In this document: piece by piece, positions 1-10,297 of the stretch
How positions within the stretch are numbered: position 1 is the stretch's first letter
Layout: each line of letters begins with the position of its first letter
Program-made: the position numbers and the translations under genes
Notes under the pieces: generated by a model
Databases searched by the model: none
The model's input: only the letters and a program-made list of their open reading frames with translations
What the model was told of the DNA's origin: nothing
From: Glomus cerebriforme
Lineage: Eukaryota > Glomeromycota > Glomeromycetes > Glomerales > Glomeraceae
Direction: 5' to 3'
Length of the DNA: 31,621 nucleotides
Assembly (NCBI GenBank): GCA_003550305.1
Contig: QKYT01000667.1
Location: 31,973-63,593, forward strand

Positions 1-28
1 TGAGTAGGTAATAAAACATGTAATATAT

Positions 29-69
<41 letters not shown>

Positions 70-1231
70 ACATTCCATTACCTCTTGTTCTTTGAAAATT
101 ATGGAAGAATTTTGCTTATCCACTTTCTTTGCAAATATTGACATAATGATATGTGTTGGAGTTTGATACCTGTTATTAATATATAGTTAATAAATAGGAT
201 CAATGGATATTTTCTTAATTTTATTTATCTAATAACAATGGATGTACCAATCGTGTCTACATTGTACAATTTCTTCATTCGACTATCAAATAAAATAATA
301 AATATTTAATACGTATTCAAATAACAGATTAAAACAATTCAAACATTTTTGATTCTTACATCTTCCTCACCAGAACCAACAAACAAATGTTTTCCTTTTT
401 TACACCCTTTTATCTTTAAAAATTCTTCAAATTCCAGCACTTTTCTAGAACAGCAACTCCAACCTAATTTTAAGATATTTACTATTTTAAAAATATACTT
501 TAGACGTGGTTAAAAATTATTTTGCATTCTTACCTTTACTGCCTTCATGAAAGACTGGAGTTCCAGAATGATAAATGCATTCAGCATCTGGTCCTTCACC
601 TCGACTCGTTGTATCATCCACATATTTTTTGTCACATGATGATCTCTTACATGTTGTGCCTGGAGATACGGGAATGCTCAAATCATCCTCTTCTGGCTCT
701 TTCTCGACTAGCGCAGGTTCAGTTACGGTTTTAGGTGTTGTTTGAGTATATGAAATCTTTGGGCTGGAGTCATATATCTCAACACCATTTTCAACACGTG
801 TGGCAACCTTCGAAGCGGGTGTAAGATTTTCGATTTCTGAGGTGGTGGTAGCATTCTCAGGAGGTTTTGTTACTTGATCTGTATGCCGTCTAATATTTAT
901 AAGTCAAAACATATGGTTAAAAAAATTTGGAATCAAAAAAAAATTCGATTCGGGATCTCGCTTCAAACTTATAGATACCCTCGAGTACATCCGGCAATTG
1001 TAAGGAATTCATCGAATGTTGTAACACGACGCTGACAACATTGCCAACCTTTTAATCCTATAATGTAAAAGATATACAATTAGACACATATTCATTTAAA
1101 TATTATTTATAAAAAAATAAAATGTTACCTTCATGAAAAATTGGTGGTAATGGATGATAAAGACAGGCCTGATCATTGTTTTCCTTCTCATCATATGATT
1201 TTTCGCAACCTTTATGAACACAGATTGGCAT
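1..1231 (-). CDS. CHORD- and CS-domain co-chaperone (CHP1/RAR1-like), 3' end outside window
   Basis: Predicted partner of HSP90 and SGT1 (known for CHORD proteins) acting in the cytosol. Spliced exons on the minus strand: 1231-1129, 1057-979, 889-534, 463-360, 282-248, 169-82; the frame stays open for 255 residues and then runs out of the window. CHORD I (residues about 4-62) begins MPICVHKGC, with [11 protein letters not shown] and [15 protein letters not shown] (about 139-215) has [27 protein letters not shown] and KGCKKGKH, so the Cys/His zinc ligands are present twice. A CS (p23-like) domain then starts with CRHDWYQT and continues to the window edge. A Pro/Thr/Glu-rich linker of about 75 residues joins the two CHORDs. 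The start is the first ATG, directly before the first zinc ligand. It is divergent from the bleomycin hydrolase gene, with 346 bp between the start codons. Fungal and animal members share this CHORD-CHORD-CS order; plant RAR1 lacks CS. Confidence 0.9.
32..61. repeat. Poly-T homopolymer inside an intron of the CHORD gene
   Basis: A run of about 30 T on the plus strand (poly-A on the coding strand of the CHORD gene), in the intron after the exon that ends at position 82. It is a simple repeat and its length is likely unreliable in the assembly. Confidence 0.9.
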
Positions 1232-1577
1232 TTTATTTATATTTAATGGTTAAAAAAACCTATTTGTATAAGCGATAATTTTAAGTCGGATAGTCCTTTA
1301 TTTATAAACTGTAAATTCCACGTGAGTTTAATGAATTGTTGAAAGTGATTGGATTTGAAATTTGTTCTAGCAAATTCGAGCCCATACATGCATATCAGAT
1401 ATCTGATATATATCACGAGTGTGCACACAGCATAGACGCAAAAGGCTAATCTTTGTTATCATCCTAAAGAATTTTAACTTAAAAGTGTCAAATTTATTCC
1501 TTTTTCCCAATTCAAGCTGACTTTTTTTTAGCTTCTTACTACCATTTTTACTGCGCATACATTGTTAAACAAAAAAT
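1232..1577. promoter_or_regulatory. Divergent promoter between CHORD gene and bleomycin hydrolase
   Basis: 346 bp separate the two start codons, so both promoters must lie here or overlap the 5' ends. It contains a 16-bp perfect palindrome, TATCAGATATCTGATA, at 1393-1408. I saw no convincing TATA box at the right spacing for either gene. Short reading frames here are not supported by any family signal. Confidence 0.6.
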
Positions 1578-3676
1578 ATGGGTCAACATAACTCCCGTTC
1601 TATTAACTATAATAAAAGACGTCGCTCGCCCACTAAAGTTAAAGACTTGAAGATTTCTGAAAAGAATGAAAAAAATAATACTAACGTTGGAGTACAATAT
1701 TTGATTGATAGCTGTGAATGTCATGATGATGATTCAAGCGCAACATTGAAAACAGAATATCTTGACAAATTTTCGTATGTATAAAAAGTTGACTTTCAAT
1801 GTTACTAATGATAACGTTGAATCATATTTTTTATTGGATTTTTTTTTTCTCTTGAATCAGTGATAACCTTAATACTGATCCAAAAAATCGATTAGCATTG
1901 AATGCTATTTCTGGTGAAGATATGACCAAAATTCTATTGAATCGTGAGGTAGTTAAAATAAAATAATAATTTGATATCGTGATTTCATTTTCTGATCATG
2001 TGGTATTTTTGTTACTATTAGACCACTATAAATGATATTCATGTATATTCCGAACAAATTGAATTGGAAGGCAAAGCCACTAACCAAAAATCTTCTGGAC
2101 GTTGTTGGTTATTTGCTGCCACTAATGTTTTGCGTTTAATTATTATGAAAAAGTAAGGTTGCATTATTCGCTTAGGTTGATTCTCGTTATTTTATATTAA
2201 TTCCATTTTATTGTTTTAGATATAAGTTAGAGGATTTCGAATTATCTCAACCCTTCTTATTCTTTTATGATAAATTGGAAAAGGCTAATTGTAAGAATTA
2301 TATATTATTCTGAAATATGATACCCATAACTTATTTGGATTTCTGAAATTAGAAATCATTTATTTTTAATAGGGTTTCTTGAAAGTATGATTGAACTAGC
2401 CAATGAGGATATCGATTCTCGTTTAATTCAATATTTAATTCAAGCACCAGTCAATGATGGAGGCCAATGGGATATGGTACGTTATGCGAATGCGTTTTAA
2501 TTGTTTTTTTTTCAATGAGCTAATTTTACAAATTCTACTATAGGTCATTAATCTTTTGGAAAAATATGGTGTTGTCCCCAAATCTGTAAGTTATTTATTG
2601 ACCGTGAGTAAATAAATTATAAGATAAACAATTAAACATTAATAAAAATTTTTTTATTTGTAGGTTTTCCCTGAGAGTTATAATTCTTCCAATTCTGGTA
2701 ACCTTAACTGGTTAGTCACGACTAAATTACGTGAATTTGCGTTTCAATTACGTGAATTACATATTTCTGGCAAAGATCAACATGCTTTGAGACATGCAAA
2801 AATTAATATGATGGAAGAAATTTACAGAATCATCGCTATTTCGCTCGGCGAACCACCCAAACAATTTGATTGGACATTTAGAGATGTAAATGGCAAATAT
2901 CATAATTATAAAGGTTTGACTCCAAAGAAATTTTATCAAAATTTTATTGGATATAATGTAAATTTTTTTTTTTTTTTTGCTTGCGAATAATTCCTTAATA
3001 AGTTTTAATCGAGTTTAACGTACTTAATTTTTTTATTATAGGCAACTGAGACATTGTCACTTGTAAACGATCCTCGTAATCCATATTTACGTCTTTATAC
3101 TGTTCAATACCTTGGTAACATTCAAGGAGGTTTTCCAATTCGTTATGTGAATATTCCAATTGATGTTATGAAGCAACTTTCAATTAATACATTACGTTCT
3201 GGGAAGCCAGTATGGTTCGGGTCAGATGTTGGAAAAGGAGCCAATTCGAATTTAGGAATTTTGGATAATAACATTATCAATTACGAATTAGGTTTTAATG
3301 TTAAATTTGAATTGACCAAGGCACAAAGATTACAATATGGACAAAGTTTAATGACCCATGCCATGGTTTTAACTGGTAAGTGAAAACAAATTTATTATAA
3401 TTATAACGCGTGATTTATCTTAACATAATATTTTATATATTTTTATCAGGTGTTCATCTTGAAAATGATAAACCTATTCGTTGGAGAGTTGAAAATTCTT
3501 GGGGAGATTCTCGTGGAGACAAAGGTTATTTCGTGATGTCTGATGATTGGTTTAGTGACTGGGTTTATCAAATAGTTTTGGAAAATAATGATACACCTGA
3601 AGAGTTAGTTGATGTATTAAATCAAAAACCGATAGAATTACCTGCTTGGGATCCTATGGGTTCTCTTGCTATATAA
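1578..3676 (+). CDS. Bleomycin hydrolase (cysteine aminopeptidase, family C1B)
   Basis: Papain-fold cytosolic aminopeptidase, usually a hexamer, which trims peptides and hydrolyses bleomycin or homocysteine thiolactone (known for the family). Nine exons: 1578-1774, 1861-1948, 2022-2152, 2220-2290, 2373-2476, 2544-2585, 2664-2957, 3042-3375, 3450-3676; all junctions are GT-AG and keep frame, giving 495 residues (the family is about 455-485). Catalytic Cys is near residue 124 in [15 protein letters not shown], His near 415 in [12 protein letters not shown], and Asn near 436 in RWRVENSWG. Other family blocks seen are [36 protein letters not shown] and the C-terminal [11 protein letters not shown]. 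The first about 65 residues are a basic, low-complexity extension starting MGQHNSRS, which fits the MGxxxS N-myristoylation pattern. Yeast homologues are LAP3/BLH1. Confidence 0.96.
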
Positions 3677-4561
3677 TTTAATGTATTTAACTTAATTTTG
3701 TACTTTATTATATTTATATTATTATAAAGAGAATTTGCCTATTTAATATATTATTGATCTTGTCTTCAAGGCTCGCCGATAAATTTTACTATAGTACAAA
3801 AAAATCTCTGTAATAATTGTATTGCATACTGCGGTACATCGGCTATGGTTTTTCTGTCGCACAGACATGTATAATCATCCTGTTATGAATTTTTCCGAAA
3901 TGCGTTGTTTGTGCAACACAGACTGTTGTACTGCATGATTTGATGATACATATCAGGATCCAGAAAGAGAATACCAGAACCAGATGGAATAGCGATAATA
4001 TTCCAGTGCGAGACTGTGGAAATGAAAACGTGCCAAAATGTGGTTATAATCTCTGACAAATTTATCTAAAATCCTGATAATGACGATAGTAATGATGATG
4101 ATTCTTAAACAGATTAACAACAGAAAAGCATCATTTAAGAGGATAGATGAACGCATAGGCGGTGGACTGGCGATGGGATTTTTGTAAAAACTTTCTCTGG
4201 TAATATCATAGTCAAGCTGTGGCCTGAAAAATTATAAGGAAAGGAAATATTTTGAAACAAAATATATATTCAACTTTGAAGAAATGACAAGGTACGAGTA
4301 CTCTTCCTTTATAATTATAGTTATTAACTTTTTATATTGCATTATTAATATTATATTATCAATTCCACGATTATTATATGAAGGTTATGTCTATGATGGG
4401 TATCTTTACACATTGACATTATAATTGATTAAATATGCTTTTCATATTGATCCGGAAAACCTTACAGTCGATAAAAAAGAGAACAATTGTGAAGCTGATT
4501 TAGACTGTGGCATTTTGCGTAAAGATATTGCTCAAAAAAATATCTTTTTGAGCTTTTATTG
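3677..4561. other. Gene-poor stretch with weak kinase-like N-lobe traces
   Basis: No intact gene. About 4169-4320 on the plus strand there is a coding-like trace: GDGIFVKTF, then NIIVKLWPEKL followed by a stop, then words resembling a kinase N-lobe (the VxVKxW strand and a Glu-rich helix). Nearby, 4060-4110 is a degenerate GATGAT-type stretch. The traces lead into the clearer kinase-like relic at 4435. Confidence 0.35.
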
Positions 4562-4569
4562 ATTTTGAC
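4562..4569. repeat. Left target-site duplication ATTTTGAC
   Basis: The 8-bp sequence ATTTTGAC directly precedes the left terminal repeat of the element at 4570 and is repeated exactly at 5276-5283. Confidence 0.85.
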
Positions 4570-5275
4570 AGGGCCCCTGAATACACTGATAGAAACCTCA
4601 TTGTACGGACCTGATGATTTAGTACTGAGGTTCCGCAGGTCTTATTGTACGGATATGAAAAGTTGGCTAAAGTTTGGAGTACGGATTTAACTAACAATTG
4701 TTGTACAGATTTACAATAAAAATTGCCTCCGCGTACAAATTTACAATAAAATCTTACCTCCGCGTACAGAATTAAGGGGTTCATCGTACAAAAATCTATA
4801 TCAAGAATGTATGATATACTTTTTATATCTTATCGTTAATTATTATGCATTTAAAGAATATTCATTTCGTTTTTTTAGTCCTTTGGGTAAGTTTGAAACT
4901 GGAAGTCAAAATACTTCAAATTTTTTAGGATAATATGTTATGCTGATGGCAATTCAGTTACAATTATATAATAAGTCAGTAGAGGAAATTGCTAACATAG
5001 AGTTGGGAGTTTTGGAGGCTGAATCATTAATGAAAGCAAAGAAAATCCAAATGATTCAGAATAGTATTAAATTTAATTAGTATTTCTAAAAAATTTTTTT
5101 TTGTAAAGTTTCTCGTACAGAAATTGAGTTTTCTAAAGGTTTGACGTACAGAAATGCAAATATTAATAAAGGTGACTTGAAGTTTAACGTACAGAATTGT
5201 AAAATTGGGTTGTACGGAAATGACCTTTGTCCGCGGAAGGTTCACTAATAAAAGTGTGGCGTATTCCAGGGCCCT
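4570..5275. mobile_element. 706-bp non-autonomous DNA transposon, hAT-like (8-bp TSD)
   Basis: Terminal inverted repeats: the left end reads AGGGCCCCTGAATACAC and the right end, reverse-complemented, AGGGCCCTGGAATACGC (14 of 17 identical). It is flanked by a perfect 8-bp duplication ATTTTGAC, the length typical of hAT elements; the CAGGG-like ends also suit that superfamily. There is no transposase inside, so it would need a helper in trans. Both ends carry about eleven copies of a GTACRGA-type motif in the same orientation, which look like subterminal transposase-binding repeats. The two open reading frames on the minus strand inside it have no family signal. The perfect TSD suggests a fairly young insertion compared with the decayed host sequence. 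P-element-like transposons also make 8-bp duplications and cannot be fully excluded. Confidence 0.8.
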
Positions 5276-5283
5276 ATTTTGAC
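5276..5283. repeat. Right target-site duplication ATTTTGAC
   Basis: Exact copy of 4562-4569, directly after the right terminal repeat. Confidence 0.85.
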
Positions 5284-5395
5284 CTAAGTGAGGCCGAATC
5301 ATGAAATTGTACAAGGAGGAAAAGATGCTAAAAAAAATTACCCGAATTTGACTATCTGAATTTCATGAGATTGCTGTATGTGTTATTTAGTAAAA

Positions 5396-5870
5396 TAAAA
5401 AAATCATGTGACCGCTAAATTTGGTATGACGTCAAATTAAAATAAAATTTTTTGGCTATCACACAATGAAAAACATTTCATCAAGTATTGCTTGGTCTAT
5501 ATGTACCACCATGTTACAAATGAAGGGATGTAATATAAAAAACCTTATTTTTTTTCTGGAATATTATAGCAACTCTTTCTACATGAAACCCAAAATAACA
5601 TTTTGCAAAAATATTTGAACGAAGATGGTATATTCAATTTATTGTTATGTGCTATAGAAAATTCTTCTTGATTAGTTACAATTATGTTAACCGAAATTAT
5701 CTTAATTATATTAAAAAGACTTCTCTGAATTCTTTGCCAATTCCTATCAAGATAGACAACATAAATGACCAGAATGTCAGTCAAATTTATATTTAAAGAA
5801 AAATTTATTTTTTAAATTTTCAAAATGTAACAAAATTATTTAAAATTTTCATTAAATATTTTCTTTTTAG
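5396..5870 (+). other. Gap upstream of the 3CxxC gene; possible first exon 5647-5775
   Basis: Two coding-like pieces lie here. One at about 5566-5667, preceded by a TATAG acceptor-like site, starts QLFLHETQ and stops after CAIENSS; I could not join it to anything. The second is open from ATG 5647 to AAT 5775, ends before GTCAGT (a weak but possible donor), and would join in phase 0 to the acceptor at 5870. It would supply the missing start of the 3CxxC gene with 43 residues ending INDQN. This is tentative. Confidence 0.35.
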
Positions 5871-7137
5871 ATTGATGAGATTTTACAACGCTTAAAGCAA
5901 TTAACTCGGGATGAGAAATACAGAATATATGGTATTTGGTCCTGTCAATCACGTGAATGCTCGCATGAGTGGGAAAGCTTATATACCCCAGGAAGGTTCA
6001 GAGATTATTTGGATAAAACGGAGCGTCATTCTTTTAGAAGGAAGTGTTGGTCGTGTGGTAACAAAGTGCAATTTTCAAGTATCCAATTGTACGAGCAACA
6101 GACAATTATCAAAGAATCAAATGTATATAAAATTGGTTTACAAAAAATATTTTTTTGTTTTTTTTTTCAAAATTTCTTTATATCGATTTAACATTTATTA
6201 TCATAGATTACTCAAATTGTCCGTCAACTGAAATCAACCAGTAACAATAATTACTTGGTATACGGCCATTGGGTATGTCGAAATTGGAAATGTCGACACA
6301 ATCCCAAATGTCAAGATAAATCGAAGTGTCGAGACAAATGGCAATATCAACATAGATGGCAATGCCAACACAATCCCCGATGTAAGAAAGGAGAACAATG
6401 TAGAAAAAGGATGTGTAAATGTCATGTCAAATATGGTCGACGGCGTCAGGATCAACAAAATCGAGCATACAATTCTAAACAACGTCCACTTGAACATGAA
6501 CGACATTGTCAAAGTAAATGGATAAAACAAAATGAATGGAAATGTAAACATAATCCAGAATGCAAAACCGAACGGGAATGTCAACGGGAATGGAAATGTC
6601 AACATGAATGGCAAAATGAATATACTCAAGAAAAAATCAAAGGGTATCAAAAAAATGATTCTAGACAACAGTGTGAGGAATGTAAAGAAATGAGCACGAT
6701 CTCAAGTTTCCGTCTATATACGCAACAGCCAAAAGATACAAATGTAGGTTAAATTTATTTTTCTTTTCAAGATACAATAAAATTTCTTTGTTCAATTAAA
6801 ATATCCTTAATAGGAAACCCCTACCATCGAGATTATCTGCCATTTAGAATGGAACAATCATTACAGAGTATTTGGCAAATGGAATTGTTGTGGTTGTACT
6901 GAATCTTGGCCAAGCTCTTTTACTTGGATATCACTCCGAAAGTTTGTGGATAAAATTTCTGGAGAGAGTCTAAACCAGGTTGATTATTACATGCAGAATT
7001 GTAAGGTATGCCAGAGTTCGGAGAACAAACTATTGGAATATACACCTTTAAAACAAGGTGAAAGTAAAAAACCTCACACACGGGGTTCATGTATACGATG
7101 TCTTTATTATGATACTTGTCGTGATACTCAAATTTAG
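5871..7137 (+). CDS. 3CxxC-type zinc-finger protein with three tandem modules
   Basis: Exons 5871-6122, 6207-6743 and 6814-7137, all phase 0, coding 370 residues. The first exon begins at an acceptor (TTTTTAG) with a stop just upstream, so a start exon is missing (candidate 5647-5775). Three modules share a pattern of hydrophobic helix, then Y/F-G-x-W, then Cys: YRIYGIWSCQSREC (exon 1, ending KCWSCGNK), YLVYGHWVCRNWKC (exon 2) and YRVFGKWNCCGCTESWPS (exon 3, followed by NCKVC and SCIRC). The last matches the 3CxxC zinc-finger layout of fungal and RTP-like proteins: C..C with W-S, then C..C, then H plus C..C. Exon 2 is expanded with Cys/Trp/His/Gln-rich repeats carrying WKCRHNPKC-type units. 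It probably binds zinc; the partner and location are unknown. It is convergent with the F-box gene. Confidence 0.72.
6265..6620 (+). repeat. Degenerate tandem repeat coding the Cys/Trp-rich block
   Basis: Within exon 2 of the 3CxxC gene the DNA repeats variants of AATGTCAACATAATCC and GGAATGGAAATGTCAACA. They encode W-[KQ]-C-[RQK]-H-N-P-[KRE]-C three times (6286-6310, 6357-6383 and 6538-6562) plus partial copies. The periodicity also leaves the antisense frame open, giving a spurious Phe/Pro-rich frame on the minus strand. Confidence 0.65.
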
Positions 7138-8299
7138 GTAATACTTTTTCTTCTTATCAAAGATATTCGTTGAGTTTAAATTTCACTTGTCCTATCTTTA
7201 AATATTTTCCAAAAATCAAACATATAAATTATTATTCTTGTTTATTTATCTGTTATATATTTATTTTTTTGATATAATTATTATAAATATATAAATATAC
7301 ATATAGTTATTAAAATATATTACATTTATTTTTAACCTTGTATTAAATATATACCAATTACTAATTCTATCCGTATCCTGATATACAAATATATACAAAT
7401 ATTAAGAATCAATTTTACCATATCAAACATAGAAGAATGACACTTTAGAGAATGCCTTCATAATTCTCGAGTTCTCGAGTGTTTGAAATAAATTGGCCAT
7501 ATCTTAACAAGGAAGGATACATTTAACAAATCATGTTTTTATGTTAAAAGAGTCTAATCATCACTATTAAGATTGTAAGATAGCCGATTGGTGTTAAAAA
7601 TATAACTTACATAATATATATAATTAAGCATTTATTAAAACCATAATGTTTTTATATCCTAACTGGTTCCAAAAATAAATCTATGTTTTGTGACAGGTAA
7701 TAAATTATAAATGTATCTTATTGAACACTAATTTAAATAAAAAGAAAATTAAAAATTATAAAATTATAAAATAATAAAAATCGTATGATACGCGTAAAAT
7801 CCATGTGCACAATGCATTTTATTAAAAAAAAATTTTTTTTTTTTTGTGTACATATCTTTTTAATTTTTCTGCATATAATTGCATGTATTTCCCGATCAAA
7901 GATTATCCAAATACCAAATATTTATTTTAAATACCAATCGTCAATTCGGCATGGATTTACTTGACTTTACACGTGGAAAAAGTTATAAAACTTTAATTTA
8001 TTTAAGTAATTACAAATTATGTACCAATCAATACTTTGATTAAAATAAATATATGTTTTATGTTGTTCAAAAGAAAATTATAATAAATTATTCAATAGTT
8101 TAATATTAGTGTTATGCATTGAAAATAAATATAACGTTCACGTGATTGATTTATGTGTTTTAGTGATGCCAAACTACCTACAGTTATATTCGTTAAAATA
8201 GGATAAATCGCACTTTGAGTTACAAAGAAATCGAAGCCAATTATTTAGTTGCAGAATCAAATACAAATGATAATCAACTGCTTAAAAATCAATAGTTCT
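7138..8299. other. AT-rich convergent intergenic region
   Basis: Lies between two 3' ends (the 3CxxC gene and the F-box gene). It is very AT-rich, with homopolymer runs (for example 7826-7845) and no frame with a family signal, no RNA gene and no clear repeat. It probably holds both 3' UTRs and polyadenylation signals. Confidence 0.6.
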
Positions 8300-9598
8300 T
8301 TAAACAACTCTAACAAAAGTAGTCATTTCAGCTAGATCATACCAATAAACAACCAATTTATCATTCGAAACAATTATAACTAAATAATAAAAATAAAAAT
8401 AAATAATAATTTTTAATAATTTTTATAAATCAAATAATAAAAACAATAATAATACCTTCAGAATCGATTTCATCGGGATTTCTAAAACCTTCATAAGCAA
8501 CTTTAGTTTTAGCACGATAAGAGATTTTGCCAGTCCATTCTTTTTCGTCACAAATTCTAACTTGATCTTTTAAATTACATTTCCAACTAATTTCACCACG
8601 AGGTACATTAATATCGCCGGTAATTTTTGTAGCGGAAAGATATCCACTAATTTCATATTCTTTTAATAATAAAAATTCTACCCCATGATCTCCTGTATAA
8701 ACTTATTAAAGTAAGAATTAAAAATTTTTAAAAAATATATATAAATTATATTATAAAAAATTTTATTTAATTTTAATTAATGTACATACCATAATCTCCA
8801 ACCCAAATTCCATCAAATCTTTTATTCTCATTTTGTTTATCTTTCAAAGTCCAAAATTTATAAAATTTTTCATTTCCAAATGAAAAACAATTATATTGTT
8901 CAATAATATTTTCATTTCTTTCTTCAGCCATTTCTTCTTCTTGTTTCCATAATTCACTTTCATGATGTTTTTCAAATGAAGCTTCTCTGATTATAAATTC
9001 CTCATCTCCTTTAACTTCATCGTATAACATATTGTTATTTATAACTCTGGATTTATGTTGATTATGATCATATTGTATACAAAATAATATTTGATATTTA
9101 AGTTCTGGTTCGGTATAAACCAATCTTATTAATGGATCTTTTGACCAAGGATAGTTATTTAATGATTTATTCGTTGCTATTAATTTCCATGCTATTATAC
9201 TTGATTTATATGGATCAAATTTTAAATGTATTAAAGAACCGCTTGTAGATTTATTTCCTGCCCAATATCCAATTAACCAGCCATATTTGTATAATATTCC
9301 TGTATACTTTAAAAAAAAAAAAAAAATAAAATAAAATAAAAATTACGAAATTAAACGATGATTATTATTATAATAAAAAAACATTTACCATGGTATAAAA
9401 ATTAGGAAAATTTCCAAGTTTATCAATTCCAAATTCTTCTTTACATAAATTTAACCAAAAAGAATCAAATTTACAAAATTCGTAAAAGAATTTACATGTT
9501 TTTGATAAATTTGATAAAGATTTTGAATTTAATATTGATAATATTTCTAGAAGAATTTCTCTTGGTATGTTAATAACATTATATTTATTTTCATCCAT
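8300..9598 (-). CDS. F-box protein, FBXO31-like (SCF substrate receptor)
   Basis: Predicted SCF ubiquitin-ligase substrate receptor: the F-box binds Skp1 and the C-terminal domain binds the target. Minus-strand exons 9598-9389, 9306-8790, 8692-8456, 8379-8300; phases agree and give 347 residues. The F-box is at residues about 9-50 (IPREILLEILSILNSKSLSN, then TCKFFYEF and FWLNLCKEEFG). The C-terminal part has the FBXO31 signature: GIWVGDYGDHGVEFLLL, then TKITGDINVPRGEISW, and near the end VVYWYDLAEMTTFVRV. In the middle is an acidic, charged stretch (HHESELWKQEEEMAEERNEN). The start ATG is the only one before the F-box. FBXO31 targets cell-cycle and damaged proteins in animals (known); the fungal substrate cannot be inferred. 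Confidence 0.86.
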
Positions 9599-9900
9599 AT
9601 TTTTTTTTGTTTAAAAAAAAATCAGAAGTTTCAGAAAAACAGTTTATGTAATATTTTTTATTTATAATATAAAATTAGTGAAAAATGATCGTACCAAAAT
9701 AGATCATCGATAAATCACCTTATTATTTTTTATGACGTAATTATTGTGTTTGTATGATGCTGCGCCGCGAGATAATTTCTTTCTTTTTTTATTTCATTTT
9801 AAATACAAAAAAAAAAATATGTATATAAAAAAAATGATGATAATGTCAAACACTCAAAAAATATATTTATTTATACTAAAAAAAAAAACAACATTTTAAT
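9599..9900. promoter_or_regulatory. Upstream region of the F-box gene
   Basis: 302 bp between the F-box start codon and the stop of the cupredoxin gene, both on the minus strand. It must hold the F-box promoter and the cupredoxin 3' UTR. It is AT-rich, with a GC island GCTGCGCCGCGAG near 9759-9771. No confident TATA box. Confidence 0.4.
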
Positions 9901-10263
9901 CTAATTATCAGGGTTATTTAAACCATAATATTGAGCAGGATCAATGGTATAGACAGTTTGCTGTTGGTTTGGTGGAGGTGGTGGCTGAGACGGTGGTGGA
10001 GGTGGTGGACGCGGTAGAGTACTTTGTCTTTGTTGTTGTTGTTGTTGTTGATAATATTGACCAGGATTAGCCGGACCGAAAGGATCAGAAGATGAATTAT
10101 ATTGAATTTCTTGGAACTCTTGGTACTCTTGGAACGGTGGTGATGATGATTCAAATTGTGGTGGATATCTGCTTACTGCTAATGGACGTGGTGGTACATA
10201 AGGTGCGCCAAATTGTTGTGGTGGTGGTTGTGAAATATTAGTAGGGCGAGGAGGAATAGGAGG

Positions 10264-10297
<34 letters not shown>

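Larger units (their letters stand above)
4435..5395 (+). pseudogene. Relic of a protein-kinase-like gene, interrupted by a transposable element
   Basis: Left of the insertion, an open stretch ends with CGILRKDIAQKNIFLSF, which resembles a kinase catalytic loop (HRDxxxxN), here with R-K-D. In another frame, and joined across the element, come the words FIDFDLSEAES, resembling the DFG region (here D-F-D). Then, shifted again, HEIVQGGKDAKKNYPNL is followed by a stop. Several frameshifts and stops mean it cannot be a working gene. Glomeromycotina carry very large kinase-like families (known), so a decayed member is plausible. The family assignment is inference from short motifs only. Confidence 0.45.

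Noticed and set aside
4500..4784. Minus-strand frames in the transposon (also 5027-5314)
   Set aside because: They cross the element boundary and show no transposase or other motif.
6234..6668. 144-codon hydrophobic Phe/Pro-rich frame on the minus strand
   Set aside because: It is the exact antisense of the Cys/Trp-rich exon 2 of the 3CxxC gene; the repeat periodicity keeps it open. The sense strand has matching splice sites and neighbouring modules.
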